Source of the DNA: Ochotona curzoniae
Taxonomy: Eukaryota > Chordata > Mammalia > Lagomorpha > Ochotonidae
NCBI RefSeq assembly: GCF_017591425.1
Contig: NW_024465751.1
Location: 124,001-188,000, forward strand
Direction of reading: 5' to 3'
DNA length: 64,000 nt
Position numbers and translations under genes: made by a program. Under the pieces are notes generated by a model, which was not told the DNA's origin, ran no database searches, and worked only from the letters and a program-made list of their open reading frames with translations. Positions 46,551-58,010 of this stretch are shown here, piece after piece. Every line of letters starts with the position of its first letter. Positions within the stretch are counted from its first letter, which is position 1.

Positions 46551-48359
46551 GCAAGGTCGCTTGAAGGTGACCTTGGGCAAGTATGTTATCTCTCTGAGGG
46601 TCAGTTTTTTTTTTATCTGTGCCTTGAGTTGTCAACATGGGAAATGAAATAGCATTTGTCATTTTCAGGATTCAGTACTTGCTGCAAAGAAGTGTGCAGG
46701 GAAGGGAGGGTATGCCTAGTGTTTGTAGTTCCCAACACTTTTGCAAGGATATAACCCCTGGCAGCTTTTTGTTCACTGAGAATGGTGGGAGAGACTATGG
46801 CTTGGTTTTAGAGAAGTAGCATGGATATCGGAGTTAACCTTATCTCCTATTCCTCATTCTGAGACTGCCCAAATCCCTCGTGGACAGGGAGTTTCCCAAG
46901 GGTTGCAATGGAGGTATTAATTGCTACCTCCTAGTGTCCCTAAGAGCTGTGTAAAGGTAGGGACGAAGCACCTTAAAGTTCTGGCTGTGCAGGAGCTGCT
47001 TTGTGAGTGCTGTATGTTTATCAGGGCTGGATTACCTTCATCTCAGTGGGAAACTGCTATGGTTAGCTCCACCCAGAAGTGTTATCACAGCCCCACCACT
47101 GTGCTCTCATCCAAAGTTTTGGCCCCGCTGGGGCACACAGCCTCCCTGCTGTCACTGCAGGGAGATGAGTACTGACTTTTACTCCTGCCCAGCAGCCTCA
47201 AGGATCATTCTATACCAAATCCTGCTGCTCCCCTGCTTCTCATGCTGCAATCCATGACTTCATATTATCTCCAGAGTGAATCCATGGTCCCCACCCTGGC
47301 CCAGCCTGAGCTGCCAGTCTGGCTTCTGCTGCTGGTCTTTGCGCTGTATGTTGACATGGTGAGGCTTTCTTTGCCAAAGCTAATGCGCCAAGGACTTGAA
47401 CTTTTTTCCCCCTCATTCAGATCTGTCTTACTTCCTTTTTCCTCTGCATTTAGTGACTGGTCTTCCAGCAAAGCGTGCCTTGTCATCACCACTCCTATTC
47501 CCTTCTGATGGCTACCATGTTAGTGTCTCTATGGCCAATGTCTTGAGCATTTTCTTTCTTTTCAAAACAACTTAAATATGTTCCTGTCTATCTCTGCTCA
47601 GGAATCATACCTGTCCACCTCAGGGTGCTTTGTGTGAATCCTTGACCCTCGTGTCAGCCGTACCCAGAACAGGCCCTGGCACCTAGCAGGTGCACAATCA
47701 ATGTTGCATTAATGAATATTGATTGCTTGCTGTGTGCCGGGCACTGGGTGAAGTATCGGGATTCAGAGATGAATGGCTGTTTTGTTCTCAAAACAGATAA
47801 ATCTTACAATGGGCTTTGGATATTATGATGGCACAAAGGAAAGATAAAGGAATCTAAATAAAATGAGGGTTATGGTGGGGACAGCAGAGTTTTCCCAGAA
47901 TGGGCCAATAAAACCTGAATCCTAAGTCTATATGGCAAATTATAATGATTCCTCCCCCAAGCTGTTGTACCAGGTAGAAATGCTTGCTATTAGCGTTAGT
48001 GCTGCGGGTAACCTGTGTACACAGCTGTACATTAATTCATTCGTGCTCCTATGAAACTTGAAGCCTGCTTGGGCTAATTTGTTTCTTTTTTTCTTCCAAA
48101 TGCAAAGAAAAGCACACATTTTCAAACTCTTTTCTGTTCACCAGGAGATCTTGAGTTGAAAGGGATGCAGAAGCGAGCTGTGGGCCCGGGCCTGGGAAGC
48201 CGCCTCTGCTACTGGAAGAGGGATGTTTCTAGTTGTCAGAGTCCTCCAGCCCCTCGCAGTGTCGCCAGGGGAGACGCCGGCGAGAGCCTCTCACAGAAAA
48301 ACACAAGAAGAATTGCTGTTAAAAATATTGTGACAAGTTATATGAAGCACTGAGGGATA
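46551..48359. other. Upstream flank with MIR and L2 remnants
   Basis: A MIR piece is visible at about 46555-46635 (GTGACCTTGGGCAAGTATGT). L2-like sequence at about 47575-47790 includes GCTGTGTGCCGGGCACTGGG and CCTGGCACCTAGCAGGTGCA. No gene is supported. Confidence 0.5.
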
Positions 48360-50384
48360 CTCCCGAGGTTCTCAGGAGTGAGGCGGCCGTTCCCACAGTC
48401 ATAAAAGCGCCTTGGCAAGCGAGGACAGTAACTGTAATAAAAGGGGGAAATGTTGTCTGAGCTCATAAAGGGGGAGGGTGACTGTGTAGTTACAGCCCTT
48501 CATAAAATCTTTCCGCGCAGCAGAGGGAGAGAAAGTGGGTCAGCAGACGATGCCTCCATCATGCTTGCTGACCTAGACGAGATTTGGTGGGCTGAAAAAC
48601 AACAGGGCTGTGTCATTATTGCAGTGCATAAAGGCAGGCCTTGGGGGATGACCTGCCATCTGAGATGCAGCACGAGATATATTCCAAGAGCAGAAAACTT
48701 ACTAGAGGAGCAGTGAGTGACTTGGCTCAAGTCTGTTTCTTCTGAGTTGCTGTAATGGGTTCAGGTAGTCACTCAATGCATGAATTAGGATAACTAACTC
48801 CACTTGTAATAATAATAACAATAAGAGCTCCATGGCTTTAGTGTCCCAACTCATCAAACGTTTCATTCTTTTTCCTATCCCCAAGAAGCCTGAGCTTTTC
48901 ACCACCTGTTCATTCAGGGACCCAGATCAATGGGTCCTGCCATCTCCAGGGCACCCTCCTCAAGGACATTCCAGATGAGCGCCCCCAACCTGTAAGACAA
49001 AAGAGAGAAACGAAGTAGAAGAGGACATGGGATAATTTAGGGGTTGGGGATTTGCCAAGCAAAATCACATATTATTGCTTTCTCCAGACATACACAGGTG
49101 GAGCAAACTTAGAAATTCCACAGTGACGTCTCCCTGTCACGACAGGAGAGAAGGAAGGAATGCCACACTTGCTGAACCATCACACTGCGTGGATCTCGCA
49201 GGGGAGCTCTCCTGTCCAAGCTGGGGTGCATGTGTGTCGTTCCCACCGTAGTGTAAAAATGCCAGGTCTTTTCCTCAGGAAACCCATTTTCCTCAGATGT
49301 CACCCATGGCCACATCTGAAGCAGGTCTTGGGGAACAACTCTTCAGGATGTGCATTTTTTGGAGCCTGCAATGGAAGGCTGCAAGTTGTCAAGGATATTT
49401 TTAGCCTGGATTTGGGTGGCTTGCTGGTTAACGCAGTTTTTCCCAAACCTTAGTGAATGTGAGATCCCTTTGACTCCAGTCCATATGTGCCAATAATCAT
49501 ATCCCAAAAACTTCCCTGGTCAGCTTTTCAAATCCACCTTATTTCTTTTGCTTTCCCACTTTCTTGTACGTTCCTCTTGACTCTGTGGTGCAATGGAGGC
49601 TGAGTTCAATGGAAAGGTCATGTTGTTAAACTTATATTTGTTGTAGGTATTTTAGGTATTTTGTCCAATTGTTGGTTTGTGTGACTTTTTTTAAAATTTG
49701 CTTATTTAGATAGAAATTTTTTTAAAAAAAATTTATTTTCTGCCATATGGATTCTACAATCAACTGCTCTAATCCTCCAAGGTCCTACATTTCCTGACTC
49801 TGTTCTCTTTCATGCTTGCCTGTAAATCAGATAACACCTTCCTGAGGGCATCTTAATTTTGCAATGTCCAATTCAGCAACCACTGTGGAATACCCACTAC
49901 CCATATTTGATTTTTTTTCCCACTAGAAGTAAGGACATAATGACTTTCAAATCTAATCCGGAGCATGTACCTCATTTCCTGGATCCATCCATATTGAGAC
50001 AGGGTATGTTCAGATAAAGAGAATGTGCTCCAGCCCTCCAGCCTCCTGATGAGGCAGTGATTTCATGTAAACAACAGACCCTTGACAGTCACTAAAAGAT
50101 AAGGGCATCCACTGCCTTCTCTTTCAAAATGAGGTGGACAGACGTAAAAGCTGTGGTGCATTGGTGGAAACAGCAGTTCTTGCTCATGCTGGCGGTGTGT
50201 AGCTGGACAGCCCAGCATGATGTGCACAATGAAGAACACAGTCCCCCCAGTTCCTTCTTCTGCTTAAGATTCCATTGCATTATGGGAAAGGCATCCCACA
50301 TTGCCCTGTAATGGGTTATTGTGATCACTGGCCTTAGTAAGTCATGTAGTAATATACAAGGTGGTGAAACTTACAGAGAACATA
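48360..50384. other. Upstream flank with CATAAA cluster
   Basis: Repeat-poor sequence. CATAAA occurs at 48400, 48464, 48501 and 48627 within about 230 bases, a density resembling CDX/posterior-HOX motif clusters. Nothing else recognised; no gene. Confidence 0.4.
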
Positions 50385-50715
50385 GCTGCTGTGGTTTAAA
50401 CATGGATTTTCCCCTCTGAAACTCTGGATGGAGCTTCATCCCAATTCCATCGCAGAAGAAAATATAATCTGATTATATTTGGAAGTGGAGCTTTAGGCGG
50501 CAGTTAGGATCATCATGATGGAGCTCCTATGGTTGTATCCAGGTGGCTTTATACAGAACAAAACAAACCTGAGAAGACACACACATGCTTTTGCAGCCTC
50601 CCACGTACCATGTGATGCCTCGCAGGGTCTCAGGACTCTGCTAGCAGAGAGGCCGGCAGCAGACACAGCCTTGGCGCTCAAGAGCCATGTGTCCAGAGAC
50701 ATGTGCATGCTAAAG
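50385..50715 (+). mobile_element. MaLR-like LTR remnant
   Basis: AACTCTGGATGGAGCTTCAT, ATAATCTGATTATATTTGGA and GGATCATCATGATGGAGCTC with TGAGAAGACACACACATGC follow the order of MLT1-type LTRs. Diverged and probably truncated at the 3' side. Confidence 0.4.
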
Positions 50716-50799
50716 CTTATAGAAGTTTTCCTCATAGTTGCCCAAAGTAGAGAATCAATCAAGGCATCCGATGTAGAGTTGAGTAAGCAGAATCTGTTA

Positions 50800-51150
50800 G
50801 AGCTATACAATGGAATGTTTTTTAGTAGTAAAAAGAAAAAAATATATATGGCGGCCTAGAAAATCGTGGAAGAACTTTAAATATAGATTGCTGTGTGAAA
50901 GAAGCCAGTCTGTAAGGGCTATTTTCTGCTTGGTTCCACCATACGCCGTTTGTGGGAAAAAAAAATCTGTAGAACACTAAGTGATTAGAGATCGCTGCGG
51001 GTTTTTAGTGGGGAGGGACAGGTGAAAATTAGGCAAAGCATAGGGAGCTTTTAGTGGTGGAATTAAAATTTCATAATCTATTGTAACGATGGGTCCATGA
51101 CATGATACATTTGCCAAAACTCACAAAAGTTTACAGCATGAAAATAATTT
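50800..51150 (+). repeat. Old L1 3' end fragment
   Basis: ACAATGGAATGTTTTTTAGT, TGTGTGAAAGAAGCCAGTCT and GGTTCCACCATAC are the diagnostic order of the L1M ORF2 end and 3' region, followed by a matching TTGCCAAAACTCACAAAAG part. No coding capacity. Confidence 0.7.
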
Positions 51151-52276
51151 AGGATCAGCAAATTAAATCATTTGGGGAGGTTGGAGAGCTTGAAAAGCAG
51201 TAAAGCTGAATCGCAGACAGTAGGGGAAGAGGTGTTGACCTAATAGTTTCAGAAATGAGTAGAGTCTATCAGACTAAATACAAAGCAAACTATAGGAAGG
51301 AACTGTGTTTGAATGCATATCATGGTTTTCTAGGGAGCACATTTCACCCCCATGAATTTGGGAATTGATGTGAGGCAAAGGGATGGGGAATGGTGCAAGG
51401 CAGGTCACTTAGTGTTATGGTGGGAGTTTATAAATCAGGAAGGAGAGGAGGCTAGAACAATGGTGTAATTAGGCGCAGCAATTATGGGCTCGAATTCATC
51501 TTCATATAGATACAGATGGCTATGCTAGAAATATTTAAAGAAATGTGTGCATACAGGAACTAATACCCACACACATATACATTTCCTTGTTTTGTCAATT
51601 GAGAGGGCTGAGAAACACTAACACCCTGATGACAAGACTCTCCAACACCCACGCCTTCGCTACAAATTCTATTCTTCAAGAAAAAGGAATCAGAGTTCCC
51701 AGCTGACATGAGACTGGGAAGAAACACTCGGCACGCTGGAGAATCAGAAAGAAAACCTCACGGTGGTAAAACTCCATCAAAGCCACATGGAAGCCAACGG
51801 AAAGAGTTGTTAGTGGCCACAGTTGAAACAATTTGAGCAAAATAATAAAATACTACCGGTTTATAAACTACCGTGTTAAGTATTTATGGATCCATGATGA
51901 TGTAAATAAATTATAGAATAGATGCATAAGTGGGGGGAAATGGATTAATGTTCAGTACAGAATTCTAAATAATTTATGTAAATACTCAGCTATCAATGAG
52001 GCTGAGCATAGCACCCTCCTCTCCATACATGTGGACCACACACACTGACCTGCCACCCAAAACAGCAGAGAAAGGCGGTTGGGGTAGGGGGATGTCAGTG
52101 GAGACACCTGACAAACAGTGCCGTGGCATGTGAGGTCTTGCTGGTTCTACATATCCCTATACCTCATCAGCACTGTGCCTCCGTAAGCTTGCTCTATTAT
52201 ACTCAGGACTTTAGCTTAATCGTGAATGAATCCTAAAAAACAAACAACAACAACAACCAGTTAATGGACTTTCTGT
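51151..52276. other. Upstream flank, probable unidentified old repeat
   Basis: The stretch around 51660-52100 (GAGTTCCCAGCTGACATGAG, GAGACTGGGAAGAAACACTC, GGATCCATGATGATG) has the feel of an ancient transposon 3' region, but I cannot name it. No gene. Confidence 0.35.
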
Positions 52277-52620
52277 AAAAATATCACACACCAGGGTTGG
52301 AGCAGTAGCCTAGCAACTAAAATTTTTGCACACACCAGGATCCCATATGGGTGCTGGTAAATCCTGGCAGTCCCACTTCCCATCCAGCTCTCTGCCTGTT
52401 GCCTGGGAAGGCAGTAGAGGACAGCCCAAAGCCTTGGGACCCTGCACCCGCTTGGGAGACCTGGGGGAAGCTCCTGGCTCCCGACTTCGGATCAGCTCAG
52501 CTCCGGCCATTGCAGCCACTTCGGGAGTGAATCAACAGACAGATCTTCCTCTCTGTCTCTCCTCCTCTCTGTATATCTGACTTTCCAATAAAAAATAAAA
52601 TAAGTCTTTAAAAAAATATC
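52277..52620 (+). repeat. CSINE with 9-bp target-site duplication
   Basis: Body 52286-52611 is full length: CCAGGATCCCATATGGGTGC, CTGTTGCCTGGGAAGGCAGT, CTGTCTCTCCTCCTCTCTGT, then an A-rich tail. AAAAATATC is repeated at 52277-52285 and 52612-52620. Confidence 0.92.
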
Positions 52621-53411
52621 TAACACGTACCCTTCAAAACAACAGTAGTCATTAACAACAAGGAAAGTTTAAGAGATGCTGACAAGCAGGAGGATTCTAA
52701 GGAAATGTGAGCAGTAAGTGCCGTGGGGTACCCTGCATGGCATGTGGGAAGAGGAAATGAGAGAACATGAATACAATATGGACTTCCATTAAACGACGAA
52801 CATGGCAAAACAGGCTGTTTGATAAATGATTGCAGGGAAGACTACAGCTGAGGAGGGACCCAGGAAGGGCTCTGCTTAGAACAAGGCCCTTGAGAACATG
52901 GAGTAGATTCCCTCAGGATTGTCAAAACAGAAGTTGCCGTTTCTGGTCCAGATGGCATTCACATCCTCCAGGAGCCCTGTGGATTACAGAATTGAAATGC
53001 TAAAGGGGAAAGCAATATTCCATGCAAGTTTCCCATTTATGACCTAAACGTTTTCTTCTCCTCTGTGGGGAAAATGAGAATGTAAGGGCAAAATCAGGAC
53101 AGAACTTGTGAAAGGCATGGCTGACACTGTTGGGGACGGGGGCTGTGGGTAGGATATGTCTTACACAGTCTTTCCAAGCAGCCCTGAACGTGTTGCGTGT
53201 CTTTATAGCTTCATCTTGCTTATCTTGCAGGGGCTGTCCTTCATCTCACATTCAGTGTTTCCTACTTTAGGGGAAGTGTGGGAAAAAGTCTGAGAACTCC
53301 TCTGTCTGTGTTATTACATGGCAAAGGTTTTGCTTAGTTGCTTCTTCTGCTCTCACTTTGCAAAAACATAAAGGCAGAAGTCCTATATTTGACTTCACAT
53401 TCATTTTTTGT
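52621..53411. other. Upstream flank, nothing recognised
   Basis: Sequence between two CSINEs without a supported gene or other recognised element. Confidence 0.5.
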
Positions 53412-53712
53412 AGGTGAGTGTTGTGTCACAGCAGGTTAAGCCACAACTTGGTTGCCTGGATTTCATATTAGAGTCTCTGGTTTGAGTCCTGCCTCTGATT
53501 CCAATCCAACCTCTAACTTATGTGCCAGCGGTTGATGGACCAAGATTGTAGGTGCTTGTCATTTATATGTGAAACCTTGGTAGAATCTTTGGCTATTGGT
53601 TTTACCTATTCCAGTATTGGATGTTGCAGGCATTTTTGGTGGAGTGAGAGAAGAGCTGGGATATTTCTATCTCTGTCTATTACTCTGTCTTTGAAATTAA
53701 TGAGTAAATAAA
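53412..53712 (+). repeat. Very old CSINE
   Basis: CACAGCAGGTTAAGCCACAA, GTCTCTGGTTTGAGTCCTGC (B-box region), TGCAGGCATTTTTGGTGGAG and a TCTATCTCTGTCTATTACTC block follow CSINE order at high divergence. Confidence 0.6.
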
Positions 53713-54717
53713 ATACCAAAAGATAAGTAAAATATCCTTTGAAATGTTATCAACGCATCAAATCTTGAATCTGGGCTCTGCCCTAGGCTGCTCCCCACGG
53801 GTAGGGTACAGACGCCATCCTCCTCATAGGGCTCCTAGTGAAGGGGCTCAGGCTGTAGCAACTGGACCACTGCCAGCTGGCTTCAGTGGCCTGCGTCCTG
53901 TTGAGATGCAATGAACCTAAACTTCAGGATCAGAGGAGGAGACACATAGCTACAGTAAAAGGATCTTTGGTCTGAGAGGTGGGGAGTTTCAACTGACTCT
54001 AGACCTGACACTAAAGCAAGTCATTTTCTGATCCTCAATCTACAAATCAATGATTTAGGGACAAGTAAGACAAGGTTCTGTCCCTCTGTGAGGGTAAAAG
54101 GAGATGAAAATAAACGGATGGATAAGGGTGTCCATTGGATGTCAAACTACCTGGACTTGTGAGTGAGACTGTCGAAAGATGTCCAAAATAGCAGTGAAGG
54201 TGATTCTGTAGCCATCACTACTGGGGTGCTTTCTGTAGAATCCAGAGGCTTCTGGAAGTCTCTGGAGAGGAGCCTGCTACCTCCATGGTCCTCCGTGGGT
54301 CCTCTGCAGTGGCGTCTGCTCTGAAATCCACTTGGTGCCCTTGTCTCTCATTCTGCAAAGTCGAATGGTAATAGGCCCAGCTCCTTTGTGCTCCTTGTTA
54401 ATAGAAGTCCTTGTCTTTCAGCCGTGACCTTGCTTGCTGTCATCAGAACAGGACATGTGAGGACGTTTTGCATTATTCCAAGTGACAGGCTAGCAGCATA
54501 GTTTTCTCTTCACTAGCTTTGAGTTCATATACTGAAGAGAATAGATCAAAACATGAGGTTCAAAACTTACCCCTCATAGCTTCATCTTTCACACATATGG
54601 CTCTGGGATACAAAAGTATATGAAACAAATGAATGAACTAGATGAGGATGATGTTGATGATGATGGAATTGAAGGAGGAGGAAGAGGGAGAGGATCAGGA
54701 CAAAGAAGAAAATGTAG
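53713..54717. other. Upstream flank with a MIR fragment
   Basis: A MIR-like piece lies at about 53995-54130 (AGCAAGTCATTTTCTGATCC). A short GAT/GAG-rich stretch at about 54640-54700 precedes the next MIR. No gene. Confidence 0.45.
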
Positions 54718-54890
54718 CGGCTACTATGTCCTAAGTACTTTTCTAAGCACTTTACATGTATCAATTCATTTACTTCTCATCCAGTCCTATCTTCATTTTA
54801 TGGATAAGAAATGGGACTCAACAAAAAGCCAGTTCACACAAGTAACAAGCTCTGGAGCTCAGATTGGACCTGTAGTTCGTGTGAGTCTAA
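54718..54890 (+). repeat. MIR SINE
   Basis: CTACTATGTCCTAAGTACTT, TCTAAGCACTTTACATGTAT, TTTATGGATAAGAAATGGGA and AAGTAACAAGCTCTGGAGCT give a clear MIR in plus orientation. It lies inside a 173-codon ATG-started frame (54620-55141), arguing that the frame is fortuitous. Confidence 0.8.
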
Positions 54891-55234
54891 AGCCTGGAAT
54901 GGGAACCACTGTGCGGTTACACTGCCATATAAAAAAAGGGAAAGTGTTTGAAGTAGATCATTTCCATGTTGGGGTTCTGCCTCTTTCCCTAAGTCTTCCT
55001 GGTCGTGTGTCAACAAATATCTTACAGAGCACTGGACGCCTTGCGCCCTGCACCAGTTGTCTGGAGAACAGCTGTCCCATTCAACCAACTAGTTTGAACC
55101 AGTCTCATGACTCAGTCCACCTTCCAGGCATCCTTCTTTGAAAATTTTCCCCTTCTGACACCTCCAATTCCCAAATATTGGGTTTCACAGCTATTTCCAT
55201 GTTAATTTGTCTCTATCTTCTTACATGCTTGGAG

Positions 55235-55445
55235 ATACTATGTGATTGGTGGACTCCAGAACCATATTGTCTGAGTTCAGATTCTGAGTCTATATCTTCT
55301 TATTGTGGGATTCCGGGAAATTTACCTAAATCTGCCTTTACCCAATTTTCCTTATTTGTAAAATTGTAGTATTAAATGAATTTGTGTCCACAATGCACTT
55401 AGAAAAGTGCTTTCATGTAGTAAATGTTCTACAACTACTCACCAC
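55235..55445 (+). repeat. MIR SINE
   Basis: CCATATTGTCTGAGTTCAGA, GGGATTCCGGGAAATTTACC, TTTTCCTTATTTGTAAAATT and AGTAAATGTTCTACAAC follow MIR order from head to tail in plus orientation. Confidence 0.75.
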
Positions 55446-55514
55446 AAAACTTCAATCAATTCATGGTTACCATTGCTCTGGAATAGGTCTTAAGATCTGC
55501 AATTATGATTTCCC

Positions 55515-55895
55515 CAGCTTTACTTTTATTCTTTTTTTTAAAAAAAAAAAGATTTATTTTTTTTTAGAAAGGCAGATACACACAGAGAGGAAGAAACACA
55601 CAGAGACAGAGAATAAGATCTTCCATCTGCTGGTTCACTCCTGAAGTGGTTGCAACAGCTGGAGCTGAGCTGATTGAAGCCAGGAGCCAGGAGGCTCTTC
55701 CGGGTCTCCCACGCAGGTACAGGGTCCCAAGGCTCTGGGCCACCCTCAACTGCCTCCCAGGTCACAAGCAGGGAGAGCAGGATGGGAAACAGCATTGCTG
55801 GGATTAGAACTGGCGCCTATGTGGGATCCTGGTATGTGCAAGGTGAGAACTTTAGCTGCTTAACTACTGTGTTGGCCAGCTTTACTTTTATTCTT
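55515..55895 (-). repeat. Young CSINE with 19-bp target-site duplication
   Basis: Body 55534-55876 in minus orientation: T- and A-runs with AGATTTATTTTTTTTTAG, GATCTTCCATCTGCTGGTTC, GGGTCTCCCACGCAGGTACA, GGATCCTGGTATGTGCAAGG. Perfect 19-bp duplications CAGCTTTACTTTTATTCTT flank it at 55515-55533 and 55877-55895, the clearest insertion signature in the window. Confidence 0.96.
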
Positions 55896-56080
55896 CAGAA
55901 TAGTTTTGGGTATTCATCATTACTATGGTAGTTCTTCAAACACAGTCATATGTCTATCATTGTGCTCATGGACAATAGCGGAGGGTCCAGCATTCTTTTG
56001 TCAAGATATAGTAGTTTCATTGGGAGTCCATCTTTGTCTGGAAGTAGAGCTGCATACTGCATTGCATACTCACATCTGGA

Positions 56081-56495
56081 TATGGTAGTCTCCATTACAC
56101 AGTTACTATACATCCCTTAAACAAAAAGCCACAATACAAACTCAACAACAGGAAGAAAAATAGAAATTTACAACACCATGAAGCTAAATAACATGTTACT
56201 AGCTATGATAGTCCCCATTGCACCGTTACTATACATCGCCTTAAATGAAAAGCCACAAAACAAAATCAAAAACAGGAAGGAAAAAAAAAAAGAAATTAGC
56301 AACACCATGAAGTAAAATAACATGCTTCCGAATGACTAATGTGTCGCTGAAGGAATGAGAAAAGAAAATCAGGAAATTTTGAAGAAAATTATGTTACCAC
56401 ATGATCTATGAGTCATTGAAGAATCTACTTAGAAGAAAGTGTTTTTGAAGAGATGAAACTAACCAAAAATATAAAAATCCATGAGATATAGTTTC
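56081..56495 (+). mobile_element. L1 ORF2 fragment with internal tandem duplication
   Basis: Conceptual translation around 56160-56360 shows the ORF2p pattern NNM/NNL-LND-WV (central region, roughly residues 220-300 of a normal ORF2p), with stops and frameshifts. The stretch ending at about 56203 is repeated with a period of about 123 bases. ATCCATGAGATATAG near the right end matches the next part of ORF2. The fragment stops abruptly at about 56495, where sequence of opposite orientation begins. Confidence 0.65.
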
Positions 56496-58010
56496 CGCTG
56501 ATCTTTTTTGGTGAGATACGTCTCCTGTAGGCAACAAATACATAGGTTTTGTTTTTTAATCCAGTCTGCTACTCTACGATGTTTGATAAGTTTAAGCCAT
56601 TTACATTCAGGGTTAATATGTACGGGTGGTAATTTGGTCCTGTCATTTTAGCAATGGGTTGTTCATTGATTTAGTCTTCTGTTTGCCTTTGGTTTTGGTG
56701 GGTGCTATTCCTTTTCTCTGTCAAGAAAAGTACCATTTGTAGGGCAGATTTGGAAGAGGTATTTTCTTGATTGTGGCAGAATTGCATTTTGTTTTCAAAG
56801 ACAAAAGAAAGGTTTTATTAAAAAATTTATTTATTTTTATTGCAAAGTCAGATATACAGAGAGGAGGAGAGACAGAGAGGCAGATCTCCCATCTTATGAT
56901 TCATTCCCCAAGTGACCTGAATGGTCGGTGCTATGCCGATCCGAAGCCAGGAGCCAGGAATTTCCTCTAGGTTTCCCACCGGAGTGCAGGGTCCCAAAGT
57001 ATTGGGCCGTCCTTGACTGCTTTCCCAGGCCACAAGCAGAGAGCTGGATGGGAAGTGGAGCTGCCGGGATTAGAACCAGCAACTATATAGTGCGCACGTT
57101 CAAGGTGAAGACTTTAAACACTAGGCCACAGCACTGGGCCCAGACAAAAGAAAAAGAAAAGTTTTGCTGGATATGTTATCTTGGCCAACAGTTTTTTGCT
57201 ATTAGAATCTGGTATATGTTGCTCCATTCTCTTCTGGCCTGTAGAGTTTCCTGTGAGAGATCTCCTGTGAGTTTAATTTGCATTCCTTTATATGTAAGTA
57301 GATTTTTTCAGGTGCACATTTAAGGATCTTTTCCTTATGTTCAATTGAAGAGAGCTTGATGATCATGTGTCTTGGTGAAGATCACTTTTGGTCAAGCCTG
57401 TTGGGAGTTCTGTGCCCCTTCTGGATGTTGTTTCCCAATTCTTTCCCCAGATTAGGAAAATTTTCCTTTAAGATTTCATTAAATACATTTGTACAGCCAG
57501 CTTCTCTTTCTGCACCTTCTGGGACTTTCATAACTCTCATGTTTGGTTTTTTAATAGTGTCTTTCAATTCTTGAATACTTTTTTAGCCTGATCCAGCTCT
57601 GCTTCCAGCTTTTTGTTTGTTTTATTCTGGTAACAGGAAGTATCTTCTAATTTTGAGATACTTTTAAATTGCTCCACTGTATTCTTCATTTCTGATATAT
57701 CAGCTTTCATTTGACTCACTTCCAGTGTGACATATCCCTCAAATTCCTTCAATGCCTGCTTTATGTGTTTCTCATTGTTGATAAGAAGTTTTATAACAAG
57801 TGTTTTGAAATCTGTATCTCCCACCTTCTCAATGTCTTCCTCAGTTAGCTCTGAAGTTGGCGAAGGGCTTTGCTCCTTTGCAGGGGAGTCTTCAGAAATA
57901 TTCATTTTGCCTCTGTCTCTTGTTTTGCTCTTCATCATTGTACTTCTGGTTAGCAGATTCTTCTCCTTGGAGCAGGTTTCTAAGCTGTGTCACCCACAGG
58001 TCTACAGTTT
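56496..58010 (-). pseudogene. L1 ORF1 and ORF2 start, decayed, split by a CSINE
   Basis: On the minus strand 57564-57938 encodes an acidic, coiled-coil-like ORF1p N-terminal half. 57382-57567 encodes the RRM-adjacent part (ENFPNLGKEL, RTPNRLDQK), a hallmark of L1 ORF1p. Further down, frameshifted sequence (57140-57380) corresponds to the ORF1p C-terminal domain. Beyond the CSINE, 56496-56700 encodes the ORF2p N-terminus in the endonuclease domain (LNVNGL-like and CLQETYLTKKDQ motifs). Frame breaks throughout mean it is inactive. Confidence 0.85.
56799..57153 (-). repeat. CSINE inserted in L1 ORF1, 12-bp target-site duplication
   Basis: Body 56811-57141 in minus orientation with GATATACAGAGAGGAGGAGA, CAGATCTCCCATCTTATGAT, GGATGGGAAGTGGAGCTGCC and an end at GCACTGGGCCC. 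AGACAAAAGAAA is duplicated at 56799-56810 and 57142-57153. It post-dates the L1. Confidence 0.94.

Noticed and set aside
54620..55141. 173-codon ATG frame with an acidic start
   Set aside because: It begins in a GAT/GAG-rich simple run and continues through a MIR SINE and unrelated sequence; no domain, promoter or splice context.
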